A stretch of 64,000 bases of DNA from Ophioderma brevispina. Lineage: Eukaryota > Echinodermata > Ophiuroidea > Amphilepidida > Ophiodermatidae. The position numbers and the translations under genes are program-made. Below are positions 12,105-23,893 of the stretch, in pieces. The stretch is taken from assembly GCA_023653785.1 (NCBI GenBank), contig JAMKCH010014223.1, positions 25,673 to 89,672 on the forward strand, read 5' to 3'. Under the pieces are notes generated by a model, which was given only the letters and a program-made list of their open reading frames with translations, did not search any database and was not told the origin of the DNA. Position 1 is the first letter of the stretch. Every line of letters starts with the position of its first letter.

Positions 12105-12504
12105 GTAGAGACTTCTCCAATCACATGACCGGTAGCTGAGTAGAGCATTAGTGTATTAAATGAGAGGAAGTTTTTTATTCCGTTCATGAAATGAAACCCC
12201 TAAGTTCAAGGCCACCTTTTATATGGCATACTTAAAGGCATTGTCAGCAAATATCTGCTTTAGAAAATCTGAAAAATAAAAACGAAATAGATGTTTGCAT
12301 TTTTGTAACAGATATATATGTATCCAAATACACTCAAATTAAATCACGATACGGCATAAACTCGATTGATACTTTAGTTGGATAAGTGTTTACTTTTTTT
12401 AAAAAATTTGTTTTTATTAAATACTTTAAGAGAATTCTATTGACTTATCCTACATTTCAGCTACTGCTGTAAATTGTTTTTCGCTATTGCGTAGATCACA
12501 GATA

Positions 12505-12852
12505 GGCTGACTCAGAGATTTCCCGGCGCACTCATTTTTCAAACAATCGTGTTTTTTTGCATATACATAATGCGTGGATCATAGACTAATCAACTGTGTG
12601 AAATAACTAAGCTCAAATCGAAGTCCTTTCATAAATCACAACTTCGTTAAAATTCCGGATCCGAATGTTGTTATACACGTATCCTATGGCACTGTTATAA
12701 CCGGATATAAATTAAATGTGAAAACGAAAAATCCGATTCATCTGTAAGCTTTGAATTAAGTATTTTAGGTGATTATCTTTAGCTTTATATGATGATTAGT
12801 TTGTAATTACTACAAAAAAATTATATTATATTTCGAAATCTCTGAATCAGCC
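12505..12852. mobile_element. Short inverted-repeat element
   Basis: GGCTGACTCAGAGATTTC (12,505-12,522) is matched by the inverse of GAAATCTCTGAATCAGCC (12,835-12,852) with one mismatch in 18. The 350 bp size and lack of coding sequence suit a MITE. A related end, TTAAAGGCATTGTCAGCAAA, occurs near 12,232, so a second eroded element may lie just upstream. Target duplication not clear. Confidence 0.55.
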
Positions 12853-13595
12853 TTTAATCATGCTAATTATGACGTTGAACTGCCTATAACAACTTTTCTG
12901 GAATCTACAGGACATTCGACATGTGATTTGCATTTGAAGAATTCGGCTGCTTTTACTTTACGAATGTGTATATCTGTCTCAGCCATCCATTATTTGCATC
13001 ATATTTTGAGTCGTCAATGTACACAGTACTAGTAGAGTAGTACAACCATTCTTTCAGAATGAAATGATCACTATGTTTCCCTTACTCAATAAAATTGAAT
13101 GAAGAATACTGAATATTAGCAAAGAAAACTTAGAAAGAATTACTTACAAGTGTTGAGTTTTTTAAAAAAATGTTTTAATCAAGTATTGTTCAACTAAATA
13201 GAATAATTAGTATCGGCTACTTGAGAATCTTAGTGTTTTACCAATTGAAAATTACGGACAGCTTTTAAAATTTAGTTCATTTAAATAACTTAATAAGAAG
13301 CCAAAGCAGTTACCTATTTTTATGCTATAGACAAACAATTTTTTAATCCCTGCTTTAAATTGTCAAGTTAATTGGGTAAATTTTTGATATTTTTAAGTAG
13401 CATCTACACAAATGTCTTCAGTTCTATGCACAAAACCTTCTTCTTAAATAAATGAATGGTTCAGGTTATTTTAAAATGGCATTGGCATACTTGATTTTAT
13501 GCGAAATGACACAACAAGTATTTTGAGCGGCATTTCAATATTGGTTGTTGGTAACGTTACGTGACCACTGCTCTGCGCAGTTTCTATCGGTATTT
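12853..13595. other. Unassigned AT-rich DNA
   Basis: No open frame, repeat or RNA signal stands out. Confidence 0.5.
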
Positions 13596-13607
13596 GGGAA
13601 AACAAGG

Positions 13608-13690
13608 CTGTGTGTGTGTGATTAGGTGTGGGTGTGGTGTGGGTGTGCGTTGTTTGTGTGTTGTGTGGGTGCCTGTGTGTGTGGTACGTG
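13608..13690. repeat. GT-rich simple sequence
   Basis: Interrupted TG/GTGTG runs. They produce a 92-codon open frame rich in V, C and W from 13,628, which is a by-product of the repeat and not a gene. Confidence 0.75.
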
Positions 13691-13954
13691 TCTGTATGTC
13701 TGTCTTTCTCCAGCTTGTCCGTTTATTTTTTATTTCGTGATCCTTACTTAATCACTATTAACATGTTCGCTTTTCATTGGTCGATGAAAGTCATCAAGTT
13801 GCCACTTACAATGTCAATTTCTGTGAGACTGAGAACGTTTTCCGTGTCTTCGAACCGGGTCGCGAAGCGAGGAGGATTGAACCACGCCACACTAATACAA
13901 ATATGATTACTAATGCCTGTAAGAGACCAAGACCTCTGCTATTTCAGGGATGAT

Positions 13955-14600
13955 TCTTGCTGGCCTTTTCTTTGCATTGTCTTGTCCCCGTCCGTTACCG
14001 TTTCAAATCAGTTGCGACACCTGCTTTGCATGCGTTGCAACTTTATCGTCGGTTCTTGGTCGCTCGCCTTGTATTTTCGTTTGCATTGACATCGTCGCCT
14101 TTCTGGGTCACGTGGCTTTGCCTTTTCTTTTGCATGACATTGTCGCCCTCCAGTGCTTACTTGCTTTTTCTTTGTCTTTGCTTTGGCATGATCAATTTTC
14201 TCGATCCCCTGCTTCGCTTTTTCGTTTGCATTGACGTCGATCCTTTTCTGGGCACTTGTTTAGTCTTTTTCTTTGCGATTGGCATATCGCACTCTTTCCC
14301 GCCCGGAATCTTATTTGACGCCGGGCTTTGCCTTTTTCTTTACGTTGACTTGTCGTCTTTTTGTTTATTTTCTTTGCCTTTTTCTTTCCATTAGCTTTAC
14401 CACTTTTCTTGGTCACGTGTTTTGCCTTTTCATGTTGCATTGCATCTTTCGCCTTTCTTGGTTACTTGATTGTACTTTGCTTTTGAATTGACAGTGTTAT
14501 TTTCCTTTGAATTTGATTTGCTCTATGGGCATTTGCTAAGCAACCTTTCTTTCATGGCTTTGCGACTTTTCTTTGTCACCTGATCGATCTTTAGATTCCA
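13955..14600. repeat. Degenerate pyrimidine-rich minisatellite, unit about 60 bp
   Basis: Units are marked by TTTGCCTTTTTCTTTGCATTGAC followed by a TCGTC or TCGATC word and TTTCTGGGTCAC.TG. Examples begin near 13,963, 14,080, 14,125, 14,215 and 14,330. The strand bias of T and C gives long open frames in several frames at once (up to 145 codons at 13,957-14,394, rich in F, L, C and S, and a lysine-rich one on the other strand); these are not genes. Confidence 0.6.
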
Positions 14601-14699
14601 TTATATGATTGTATTTCATTTCATGATTACTACGCTTTCCTTCCTTATAAATCTTGGAGACTTTTCGTTCCATTTCAATCATTTCCAATGTTCATGTGT

Positions 14700-15800
14700 T
14701 TTCTTTCTAAGAGAAGTTGTTGTAAATCCTGCGTTAAATTCCTTCGGGATTGGTATTGGATACGTATCTGCTTCTGAATGTTTCTTTTCTGGAGAATTAC
14801 CGCGAGACAAAGTGTATGAGCGGAAATAGCATTTTCACTGCGAGGGATCAAGGATATTGATGTGTGAAATTCATGTTTAGCACGTTCTTCTGCCAAGTTT
14901 TAAACACATTGCGGACAAGTATTTTTTGATTTGATGGAAAAAGGTTCAATAATTGATTCCATGCAGCTACTACTGTGTTGTTGTCCGTGTGGAAATCAAC
15001 TTTGCAATGCTCCATTCATGACCCCATATATCTAAGCGGCTACTACGATAGGGAAGAATCCCAAAACACTCAATCCCTAATTGAATTGCTTTTTACTTGA
15101 ACCTGGTTTTTCACCGATAGAAAAACCACTTTCCATTCCAATAGCCACCCGCACCAATTGTTCCAGATGGGTCTGTATAAACTGTGTGAGCTGAGGTAAC
15201 AATGACGTTTTGGTTCTGTGTGAGATTTGTTTTATTAACCGCTTGGTGTTTGAGTATTTACCACATTTAATTGAATACTAGTAGCCAAGATTGAGATTAA
15301 GATCTGTACTTTTCTCCAACAAGATACAGTAAATCCTGTGTAACTGTTTCTGGAATTGTTACGGGATGGGATGTCAGCTTCTGGTGGTTTCTTTTCGACG
15401 GGAAATTCACCGTAAGCAATTTGATTAGATATCGTGTTTTCACGACGAGAAATGAGGATATTAAGGAAAACGAAAATTCGTGTTTAGTTACTTTCCAGTT
15501 TCGAGTTGTAAACAAGCCTTTGATAGAGTCATGCTGCGTTTTAATGGTAATGGACTACAAAACTTTCTCCATGCAGCTACTTACTGTGTTATTGTCAGTG
15601 AGAAAATCAACGCAAGGTGTTTCCATTAAGGGCCCCACATCTGGCGGTTATCAAAGAACGGCGGAAAAATTCCAACCACGCAACCCCTACACTTGAAGTG
15701 CTCTTTATAGACTTGGCCACCGATTAGAAAAACCATTTATCCGTTCCAAATACCCTCCAGCACCAAACTATCCTGAGGCAGCTATATAGACTTGAGTTGC
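14700..15800. repeat. Diverged tandem duplication, two units of about 0.6 kb
   Basis: 14,700-15,200 and 15,310-15,800 align along their length. Shared words in order are GTAAATCCTG.GT, GCTTCTG..GTTTCTTTTC, GAGGATATTA/AAGGATATTG, TCGTGTTTAG/CATGTTTAG, TTCCATGCAGCTACT.CTGTGTT, GAAAATCAAC/GGAAATCAAC and AGAAAAACCA. Divergence is substantial, with many indels. The open frame at 15,421-15,696 (91 codons) falls in the second unit and has no equivalent in the first, which argues against coding. Confidence 0.65.
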
Positions 15801-16299
15801 AGTTAAGGCGGTGTGTTGCTTGAACAGTTTGAGAGTAGACCTTCGTCAGGTCGTTGTATGAAGAAAATAACATGGCGCACGTCATTACTTCTAGAATTTA
15901 TAATGGCAGTAAAAAATGCATCTAATTAGAAATGTTATAAAGGTTTTCATACATAACGATCATTCCATTTTAACTGACTTCCCGTTATATATCCCTAATG
16001 TCCCGTAACTGCTCATATAAATGCACTTTTGAAAAAATCACGGAGCGGGACCCCTGCCTGTGTTAGGGGGGCAGGAAATTTGCTCGTAGATCTAACCAGA
16101 AAATTAACGCTACCTCACTTTTTTACGGTGAAACGTCATATTTTCCTCTAGGGACGTAGGGGATGACCTGGAGTAAAGTGTTATTGTTTTCTTTTTCACG
16201 TTGTATCAATATTACAAAAAGAAGGACTTGAGCCACATGGCAATGGCAAATTTTTCTGCAATCTCTACCCCAAGATAAAATAATAATGAAGTAGTAAAA
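15801..16299. other. Unassigned DNA, probably including a SINE body
   Basis: The part from about 16,130 to 16,300 lies downstream (minus strand) of the tRNA-like head at 16,300-16,392 and may be the body of the same SINE. No second copy is present in the window to define its end. Confidence 0.35.
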
Positions 16300-16392
16300 T
16301 TTTACGCCTGGAGGGGGAATCGAACCCACGACTTTCGGATTACAAAGGAGCGCCCACAAAACGCACGCCACGCCAATCCGAGCCGCCCAGGA
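16300..16392 (-). mobile_element. tRNA-derived SINE head (Thr-like)
   Basis: On the minus strand from 16,392: CCTGG, then TTGGCGTGGCGTGC (A-box-like), TTTGTAATCCGAAAG, GTGGGTTCGATTCCC (a perfect RNA polymerase III B box and T arm) and CCAGGCG. CCTGG and CCAGG can pair as the acceptor stem. The 7-base loop TTTGTAA would present a UGU (threonine) anticodon. The 5' side of the anticodon stem no longer pairs with TCCGA, so this is a retroposed or decayed tRNA rather than a working gene. The B box, spacing and continued non-tRNA sequence fit a SINE. Confidence 0.6.
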
Positions 16393-16997
16393 TTTGTACA
16401 TAACCACATTAACACACAAATCGCCACCACATTATCGTGAATAGTGCCGCTATGAGACGAGTTTTCGAGTTGAAAAATATATGCTCCAGGACCATATCTT
16501 CGGCCAAAATTTCACATTAGGCAGGTTGCAGTATTCTCTTTTGGAAAATACCTTTTTGCAGAACATTCTGTCAAAAATTTAAATTTTGGGCACACTCTCA
16601 AATATCTGATGAAATTATTTTATGAAGACATTTGTTTGGTTATAAAACTTGCCAAAATACGTGGTATGCAATTAGAACAACTTAAACCATACACTTAAAT
16701 ATACAATCATGATTTTGTTCACAGAAATTTAATTATTTTATCTTTATCTTAATGTTGAATTTTGGGTGGTAAAGAAGAATCACTAGGCAACTGATATTAA
16801 ATGTGGCGATAGTTAACATTCATTTTAATAAATTTTGATTATGTTCGACTTGCTTGCATTGCGAAGAGTAGCACACTATCTCTCTACGTGGCGTCGATGA
16901 AGGGGGGATAGGATGTTTTGATTTCAAACTGATTACCAAAATGCAAAATATGCAAAATTTGATTACTAGAAAATGAAATACCTCAGTTTGTGGGTTT
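16393..16997. other. Unassigned AT-rich DNA
   Basis: No gene, RNA or repeat recognised. Confidence 0.5.
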
Positions 16998-17319
16998 TTA
17001 AAGGTGCATTTCGTGATCCACCGTCTTGTCCTCCTCAACGTGCCTGAAGAATTAGAGATTTTTATTTTATCTGAAAAGTTGAAACAAAGTAATGTGCTGG
17101 CCTAAGTATTACATTTACTTTCTCTAACAGAATGAAGAACTTGGTAAAACTCACAACACAAGTGTTCCACGGGACAATGCGATTCAAACATTTTGCTCCA
17201 AAACCCTAAAATTGTACCTCCAAATCAAACTAAATTTGGGAAATAAGCCTTTTCTGACAATACATATTGAGGCATGAACTAAAAACTGACGGTACTAATA
17301 TCACGAAATGTACCTTTAA
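16998..17319. mobile_element. TTAA-flanked MITE, copy 2
   Basis: The ends TTAAAGGTGCATTTCGTGAT and, inverted, ATCACGAAATGTACCTTTAA match the copy at 11,755-12,104. At 322 bp it is slightly shorter. The two copies are in the same orientation as judged by the sequence next to the left terminus. It is non-coding. Confidence 0.7.
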
Positions 17320-18137
17320 AGTGAATGTTTAAAACAACACGTACCTAGCTGCTGACACACTCGTTGGTGTTGAGTAATATTTTTCAGAACAACTAATCTT
17401 TAGAGTTTGAATCGTTTCAAAGCCTCTGTCAACGCCGCCGCCATTATGGACCCTGGTAAACAAAACATACGATTATTTAACGAAGATGTGTTCCCCACAT
17501 AAAATTTATTTAAAGCCATAATCAGTATTTTTTTTCAAAATTTAAAAATGCCTCATTGTGCTGCTAGTGTTGCATTATACCAACAAATATTGCCATTCTC
17601 CGTGAAAATAGACAAGAAACGTTAAAACTGTGTAGTTTGGCCGTTTCACGGGGCGTCTAATGTCGGGCTTCCCGACATGTTTGGAAAAAAAATCGCCAGT
17701 ATTTAAAACACGGTGTATTTTCAAACTTTGCCACTTAAGGGTAACTGTACTAGAACAATTTTTAATACAAACAATGCCAAAAACTCAATTCGACAAAAAT
17801 GAAGGCGTTGTTGTTCATCCTGAGAAAATTACTGATAGTGGCTTTAAGGTGTGGCAAATTAAACTAATTAATCGAATTTCGATGATTATGTTGGTTTTTT
17901 ATGGCCACTTTGATCTCAATGCCCAAAAAGAATTCGTTTTGAAAGCATTTGCCAAATAAGTAAAAACAAAAATTCACAGAGGAGTATTAGACAGGGCTGT
18001 GTTTCAATTCGACAGTAAGTTGACATTAATGGCTTTCTTGTTACCAATGTACAGACGTCTAATTTGTGTTGGTACCGAATTTCATTTCTATTCTTTTCTA
18101 TATCAAGAATGATACTAGTTAATAGTCATTAAAATTC
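17320..18137. other. Unassigned non-coding DNA
   Basis: An open frame of 99 codons at 17,660-17,959 begins with ATG and has ordinary composition but no recognised motif. I cannot support it as a gene. CGTGAAACGGGGC near 3,740 resembles TTTCACGGGGC near 17,645, probably by chance. Confidence 0.35.
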
Positions 18138-18262
18138 ATTCTTCTCTAAATTCGCGGCTCAAACGCGAAGAAAATAGTTTCTAAGCGCCTTCCCTATTAC
18201 CTGATAAGAGGAAACATATTATAACATACCATATCGGGGGGCTCCGTACTCCGATGACAGGC
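18138..18262. repeat. Split direct repeat, block A copy 1
   Basis: Begins ATTCTTCTCTAAATTCGCGG and ends ACAGGCAACTG. It contains a TTCGCG/CGCGAA hairpin and CATATCGGGGGGCTCC followed by an eroded inverse. It aligns with 18,709-18,838 throughout, differing mostly by single-base indels. The 300 bp that follow are unique. Confidence 0.7.
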
Positions 18263-18566
18263 AACTGAAGACGCAAAAGGGCTAGAAATAGAGCCCTAAA
18301 ACAAACACAGAATTCACTCACCTAGAGTCAAACGATCTTACTTGTATAGAAGCAAACTCTGCTGGTAAAAGAGGCGAAAACTGGACATCAGAAGAATTGA
18401 ACGGACTCGGACTATGCCTTTGCAAATGCGAAGAATAGTGAAAACCCCTAGTAAAGAAACAGTAACTGACAATTTACAATCGTATAATATTCATAATATA
18501 TATAAAACTTCATTACAATGAAGAAACCTTGAACAAATGTTCCTATGCATTTTCAATTTAAACACT

Positions 18567-18707
18567 AAAATTTAACATGCGTCTCGCTGCTGTCTCGGAA
18601 AACGATCAGTAACATCACCACGTGATGACCCATCACACACAGCGACACCCGCCACCAACATATCTTCCTTACGTAATTACCCCCATGCTATCGTTAGATA
18701 CGTTATT
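18567..18707. repeat. Split direct repeat, block B copy 1
   Basis: Runs from AAATTTAACATGCG to ATCGTTAGATACGTTATT. Shared with 24,425-24,559 are CTCGGAAAACGATCAGTAAC, CACACACAGCGACACC, CCAACATATCTTCC and CCATGCTATCGTTAGA. Similarity stops exactly where block A begins. Confidence 0.7.
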
Positions 18708-18708
18708 T

Positions 18709-18838
18709 CTTCTCTAATTCGCGAGCTTCAAAAACGCGAAGAAAATAGTTCCTTACGCGCCTTCCCTATTACCTGAGAGAGAAACATATTAAACCTACCG
18801 TATCGGGGGGCTCCGTACTCCCGATAACAGGCAGCGGA
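18709..18838. repeat. Split direct repeat, block A copy 2, joined to B
   Basis: Directly abuts block B. It has two hairpins: TTCGCG with CGCGAA (18,718-18,739) and TATCGGG with CCCGATA (18,800-18,826, perfect 7-bp stem). The B-A junction is what a circular intermediate of a split-repeat element would contain. Confidence 0.7.
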
Positions 18839-19812
18839 CAAATGCTGCCTTTCCCGCCTCACAGCGTTTAAAGACGGGATAACGGAACATGTGAAAATAA
18901 TTACAGAACTTAATAAAAAATGATCAAAATCAAAGAAATGGAGCCCCTATAAAAATTCGCTAAGGACTCGAACTGAATGATAATGTTCCACTATAGTGGA
19001 ACGCACCTCGCCAGAAGTTGGCGAATATAAACTTTAGACCCTCGAAATAATAATGGAAATTACAGTCTATAAAGTAACCAAAGACGTAAACAATTGAACT
19101 CATAAAAATAGAAGTCTAATAGAAACCATTATCTGAGGAAGGAAATCCTGAAGGATATTTCCCAGTGGCAAGCGAAAGCAATTATTCCAATGCTATAATT
19201 ATGTGAAGCTCGGATTCACAACAATTTAGCTAGGTAGACGCAATACTAAAAAACGGCACACTCAAAAATATGTACTTATGGGCCATAATAGGACCAATGT
19301 TTTATGCAAAAGCATAGGGGAAAATGGCATGTGGCTTATGTAGTAAAATATCCTGTCTTGGCATTACATCCACTATTCTGGAAAGGATACCACAAAACAT
19401 TAATTAAAAACAGACACAAGTTAAGAGATATAAGCTAGGCACGTTCAATCGTCATTCAAGTTAAACACTATTTCAAACATCGTGAGAGTACCGAAGTGTC
19501 GTAAGTACGCCTCAAATCAAAAAACCTTTTTATGCTAATAATCATTCGGTTCGTGCAGGTAAGTTCCAAGCGGGACTTACGTTGCCTAAATGCTTATTTA
19601 GTAGTCGGTTCAAAGAACAAATAAAACACTATCAAACCAATAAATTTGACATATGCTGAAAGCATCAAGTGGTTAGAATGTATATATACAAAAGCCCAGT
19701 AGTGCGAAAGGTAAATATTTACTGCGCATCATTATGGCGCCAATGTAGCTCGAAGCTGCTCAATATACATGAAAGGAAGCTATACCCCCCCCACCACAAA
19801 CACCCAAAAAGA

Positions 19813-19864
19813 CCCCCCCCCCCCCCCCCCCCCCACCCACCCCCCCCCCCACCCCTCCCCCCCC
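19813..19864. repeat. Poly-C tract with A/T interruptions
   Basis: About 50 bases of almost pure C, broken by single A and T. It gives proline- or glycine-rich open frames on the two strands (19,669-19,968 plus, 19,719-20,134 minus) that are not genes. Confidence 0.85.
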
Positions 19865-20706
19865 AACAAAAATTCGAAATTTCAATAAGGCTCCAATTGG
19901 CTCGAAAAAAGGGCCCTGTAACAAATTGTTGTGTGTGCACAATGGAACTAAAACACATGCCCTGTTAGTCATCGAAAACGCAAAATTGCCATAAGCGGAA
20001 TGCCGTGACAAAAATGTGAACAGCATCTCGGCTGCGGCCGTTAGATAGAGAGATAGTGTCAAAAAAAATACATTTGAGTATACCAGTGGCAAATGTATCA
20101 TAATAATATCCAGTGGCCAAAAAATAGTGCACATGCATGCTCACAATCTGTAAAATGGTAAAACCACGTCCAGGTTTTGTTACAGGTTAATTCACAGCTG
20201 TAAACAATAAACCAACTTGGGGAATCAGTCAGTTCTCCACACTTGGAAAGGGACATGTAACAATTAGTTATTAGTAAGAAAATGTGCACAATGGAACAAC
20301 AACCACTTGGCACCTATGAAAAATCTGGAAATGTCAAACACGTAAAAACTTACATAGCGAAAACAGATGCTGAGTCCATGGCAAAAGTTGAAGTATGAAA
20401 TTCCTAGTGGCAAAATGAGCACCATAACTTCATTTATGTAACACCTGACAACCGCATCCGGGATATAACAGGGAATCACAACAATTAGAACAAAATTAAT
20501 TAGTTGTCCACACTTGAAAAAAAAAAAAAAAAACATGTAAAAAATACGTTATTGAATGAATATGCTCAAGGATCAAGAACACCAAATGGCAGCCATGAAA
20601 ATTCTTGAATTGCGAAAACAAAAAGCTTGCCATATCAAACACCGAATAAGACTGCTGTAGTAGCTAGTGTTATGATCATGCCCAATATCCAGGCCAATCA
20701 TAAATG

Positions 20707-20985
20707 ATATGCCCGGTGGCAAAATGTCTATGCCCTGTGGCAAAATTGTTGTATGCCCAGTGCAAAACTCTCATGCCCGTGGCAAACTCTAGGCCAGTGG
20801 CAAAAGTCTATGCCCAGTGGCAAAACGTCTATGCCAGTGGCAAACTGTCTATGCCCAGTGGCAAACTGTCCTGCCGTGCAACTGTCATGCCCAGTGGCAA
20901 CCTGTCTATGCCCAGTGGCAACTGTCATGCCCATGGGCAAAATATCTATGCCCGGTGGCAACATATCTATGCAGTGGCAACAATG
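20707..20985. repeat. Minisatellite of about 14 hairpin units
   Basis: The consensus unit is about 21 bp, TGTCTATGCCCAGTGGCAAAA. Its core TGCC-CAGT-GGCA is an inverted repeat, so every unit can form a 4-bp stem with a 4-base loop. I count 14 units, several changed by one base. The period being close to a multiple of three leaves several frames open on both strands (70-120 codons), which explains the repetitive peptides such as CPVA; there is no start, signal or flanking evidence for a gene. Isolated copies of the core occur up to 700 bp either side. Confidence 0.9.
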
Positions 20986-23856
20986 ATAGACCATGCTCAC
21001 GGTCTACAAGTCTGTCAACCATATCTGCGGCTATACCCGCCGCTATATAAAAAAGTTAAAAACGATTAATAATCGGCCTTCTTGCAAAATAAAATATTGA
21101 GACCAGCATTAAACGATGCTCAATAGCTTGGTACTCATCTCAAATACACTAAATAGTTTACACGTTTAGAGGCTGAAAAATAACAAATGGGGGAAAATGT
21201 ATACCATTATTTATCAATACCTCCATGAAAAAACAGGAATAGAACCAATGTAGGCCTACTAGACTATAGGCCCGAAGTCCGCACTCTACCAGTGGCCAAA
21301 AAATGGTAGCCATTTGATATTCGTACCTCAATGACCGATGGCAAGGAAAAGGAATATTCTTGCTACATAATACTCCACAATCTATATGGTGCAACCAAAG
21401 TTAGAAAATTAGTAAATTAGTGGTCTTAGATGGTGCTTTAACGGGATCTAAAGCACACTCCAGTCCATTACTATCCACTGAAAAATAACTATAACCATTT
21501 CTATCTAGCTGTAACATACAACATGACTACCTGTAAAAAATCATTTTCTGACAAAAAAAACAAAAATATTACATAAACACTCATGTCAATGAGTACCATC
21601 AGTCCCGCATTAAGTTATATGTACCCTGTACGAGAATCATGCTTCGCCAAAAGTGGCTATTAGATGCCAGTGCAATGGTAATATTTCTAAAATGTTTACG
21701 ATCAACTTGCCCGAAATGCCAGTTCGCTGTCGCATCGTGCAATTCACATAGCCTATATAAAAACATACGGAATTTCACGACTTTTAAAAAGTATACTTTT
21801 TAATTAAAATTACATAGGCTTCTATTCAGCGACAAAAACCTATTCCTCTTTTGCTAGTATAAGAAAAAAAGAGAGCAAACTCAGATAAACGAACAAGCAT
21901 TAAGAGAAGAGTAAAAGAAATTTATCATCACAATGCATAGGTTTTAAAAAAGGAATTAAGTATCATCGGACTCTACGAGAGTCAATCGGAATAAACTACT
22001 AACTCCCTTAATCCAGAAGGGAATCACAACGTATAAACTGACCTAAGTATGGGCCATGTAAATTATGTTTTGTGCTGGTGCTGTGAAAAAAAAGACCAGC
22101 TTAATATCGTGAATGTAGAACACAGGAAAAATTCCATCCATGAACCAGCTTTAATAGGTCGGCAATATTCAATTGAGTGTAGGCACCCATGGATTCATCC
22201 AAGTAGGCCTACCAGTTAACCACATTTACAGCACTATCAAAAACGACCCATGCACTGTGCCAGTAATGCCCAAATCAAAAATAACAGAAATCGCCCTTCA
22301 CATCTAAAAAACACGAGTAAAATTCAATGGTTTCACGGTTCTAATGGACCAACAACTTGTTTCGAAATATTTAACACATGCGAAAGCCACACAACAGTAA
22401 CATTACCAGCTTCTTCACGTGGCCTGAAAACCAGACTGAAAAAGTTTTTTAAAAAACCAATTTAATCAGGAAAAGAAAAATCGGAACAACAGAAGCTATA
22501 AGAAAAAAGAAATTTATCACCACAGTGATTTATTATTCTTCGAAGAAATCTCCATCCAAAGTTCAAAGACATCGTAAGCAAAATGCAACGATGACCTAAC
22601 TGCAACTGAAACATTAATGTTAATTAAAACACTACATATTAAAATCAAAACATAAAAAGTAAGTCAAAGCATGAACATACTAGAGCAAGCTTCCGGCCGA
22701 TGTATCAAAAAGAAATATTGCGATTGGTTAAATACAAACAAAAATACCATTTTTCTATTCAAACGAGCCACAGTCACTTGGTACAAACCCACTCAGGAGC
22801 AGTTACTTATGGTCGTCTGCATTCATTGTAAAATATCAAATACGTAATTACATAAATCAGGATGCTTTAGGTCTAATATGAAATCTCTGAAAAAAATGAA
22901 TCAAGCAAGAGTACAATTGTAAGACACGAAACTGAGTGATTGTCAACGACTAATAGGTTAACCGATACAAAGATGAAAGGAAATAAAGAGGTTAAAGTAT
23001 GAAAATACTCATTAGGTCTCTGGACAAAACTCTAGAATGAGCAAGCCTCACTTTCCTCATTGTATTTGTACCTTCTAAGTAGCATCTCACAACAAAATCA
23101 GAAGTGCATCGAGGTTGATTTGGCATGTAATTAATATGACGTAATAACTACGCACATATACTTAAAAAGAGATGCATCTTAAGGAATGCCTCCAGAATCA
23201 AAGAACACAATCTGTGTCTATTTGAACCTACTTTGTATACAACTTCAGCTTTTACACGATGATCACTATAAACGTAATATAAATTCGAATAGAAACCTAT
23301 CATAACACCGAAAAACACCCAAGTGGGGCCACAAGCGAGTGCCTTCATTTGTATTCCCAAATTACTTCAACAAAAACATGGCTGAAAAAGAAGCTGTATA
23401 GAAATATAAGACAAAGTTCCTGCCTGAAACAAACACATTAAAAACAAAACACATTTCATGTTTGACTTTATGACTCACAATTGGAGTGTATGTAGGTACC
23501 GGAGTCATAAGTCAATACCATACGTACAGGATCAGAGGAAATGTTAATCTAGCTATGCTACCGATACCCTGGTCATTCATTGGCAACTGGGACATAAGGT
23601 ATAGGAAAAGAAATAAAGATACTGAAAATAAACCGAACGATTAACCAGAAATCGTTAATCCAGTATGTTAACACTATTTGAGTGAAACGTAGTAAAATCA
23701 GAAAAAATATGATCAATGACGCCTATGTATACATGCATCGTTGTAAAGTGAGGAAACGTAATTGAATGAATAAACACCATACCTAAACTAGTCACAGGAA
23801 TCAGGTTCTGCACTGAACACAACACATCATCAAATCAACATCTACATCAACATTCA

Positions 23857-23892
<36 letters not shown>
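23857..23892. repeat. ATC microsatellite
   Basis: About 12 tandem CAT/ATC triplets, preceded by imperfect ones. Confidence 0.95.

Positions 23893-23893
<1 letters not shown>

Noticed and set aside
13957..14394. Longest open frame, 145 codons, hydrophobic and cysteine-rich
   Set aside because: It lies wholly in a pyrimidine-rich tandem repeat that leaves other frames open too; residues simply reflect T and C bias.
18200..18216. CTGATAAGAGGAAAC in block A, resembling a hammerhead ribozyme core
   Set aside because: CTGA and GAAA are present but there is no room for stem II between them, and the second copy reads CTGAGAGAGAAAC; neither can form the fold.
20707..20985. Could the regular short repeat be a CRISPR array?
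   Set aside because: Units follow head to tail with no unique spacers, in a eukaryotic setting.
20704..21069. Repetitive peptide frames on both strands
   Set aside because: Explained by a minisatellite with a period of about 21 bases, which keeps frames open by arithmetic.
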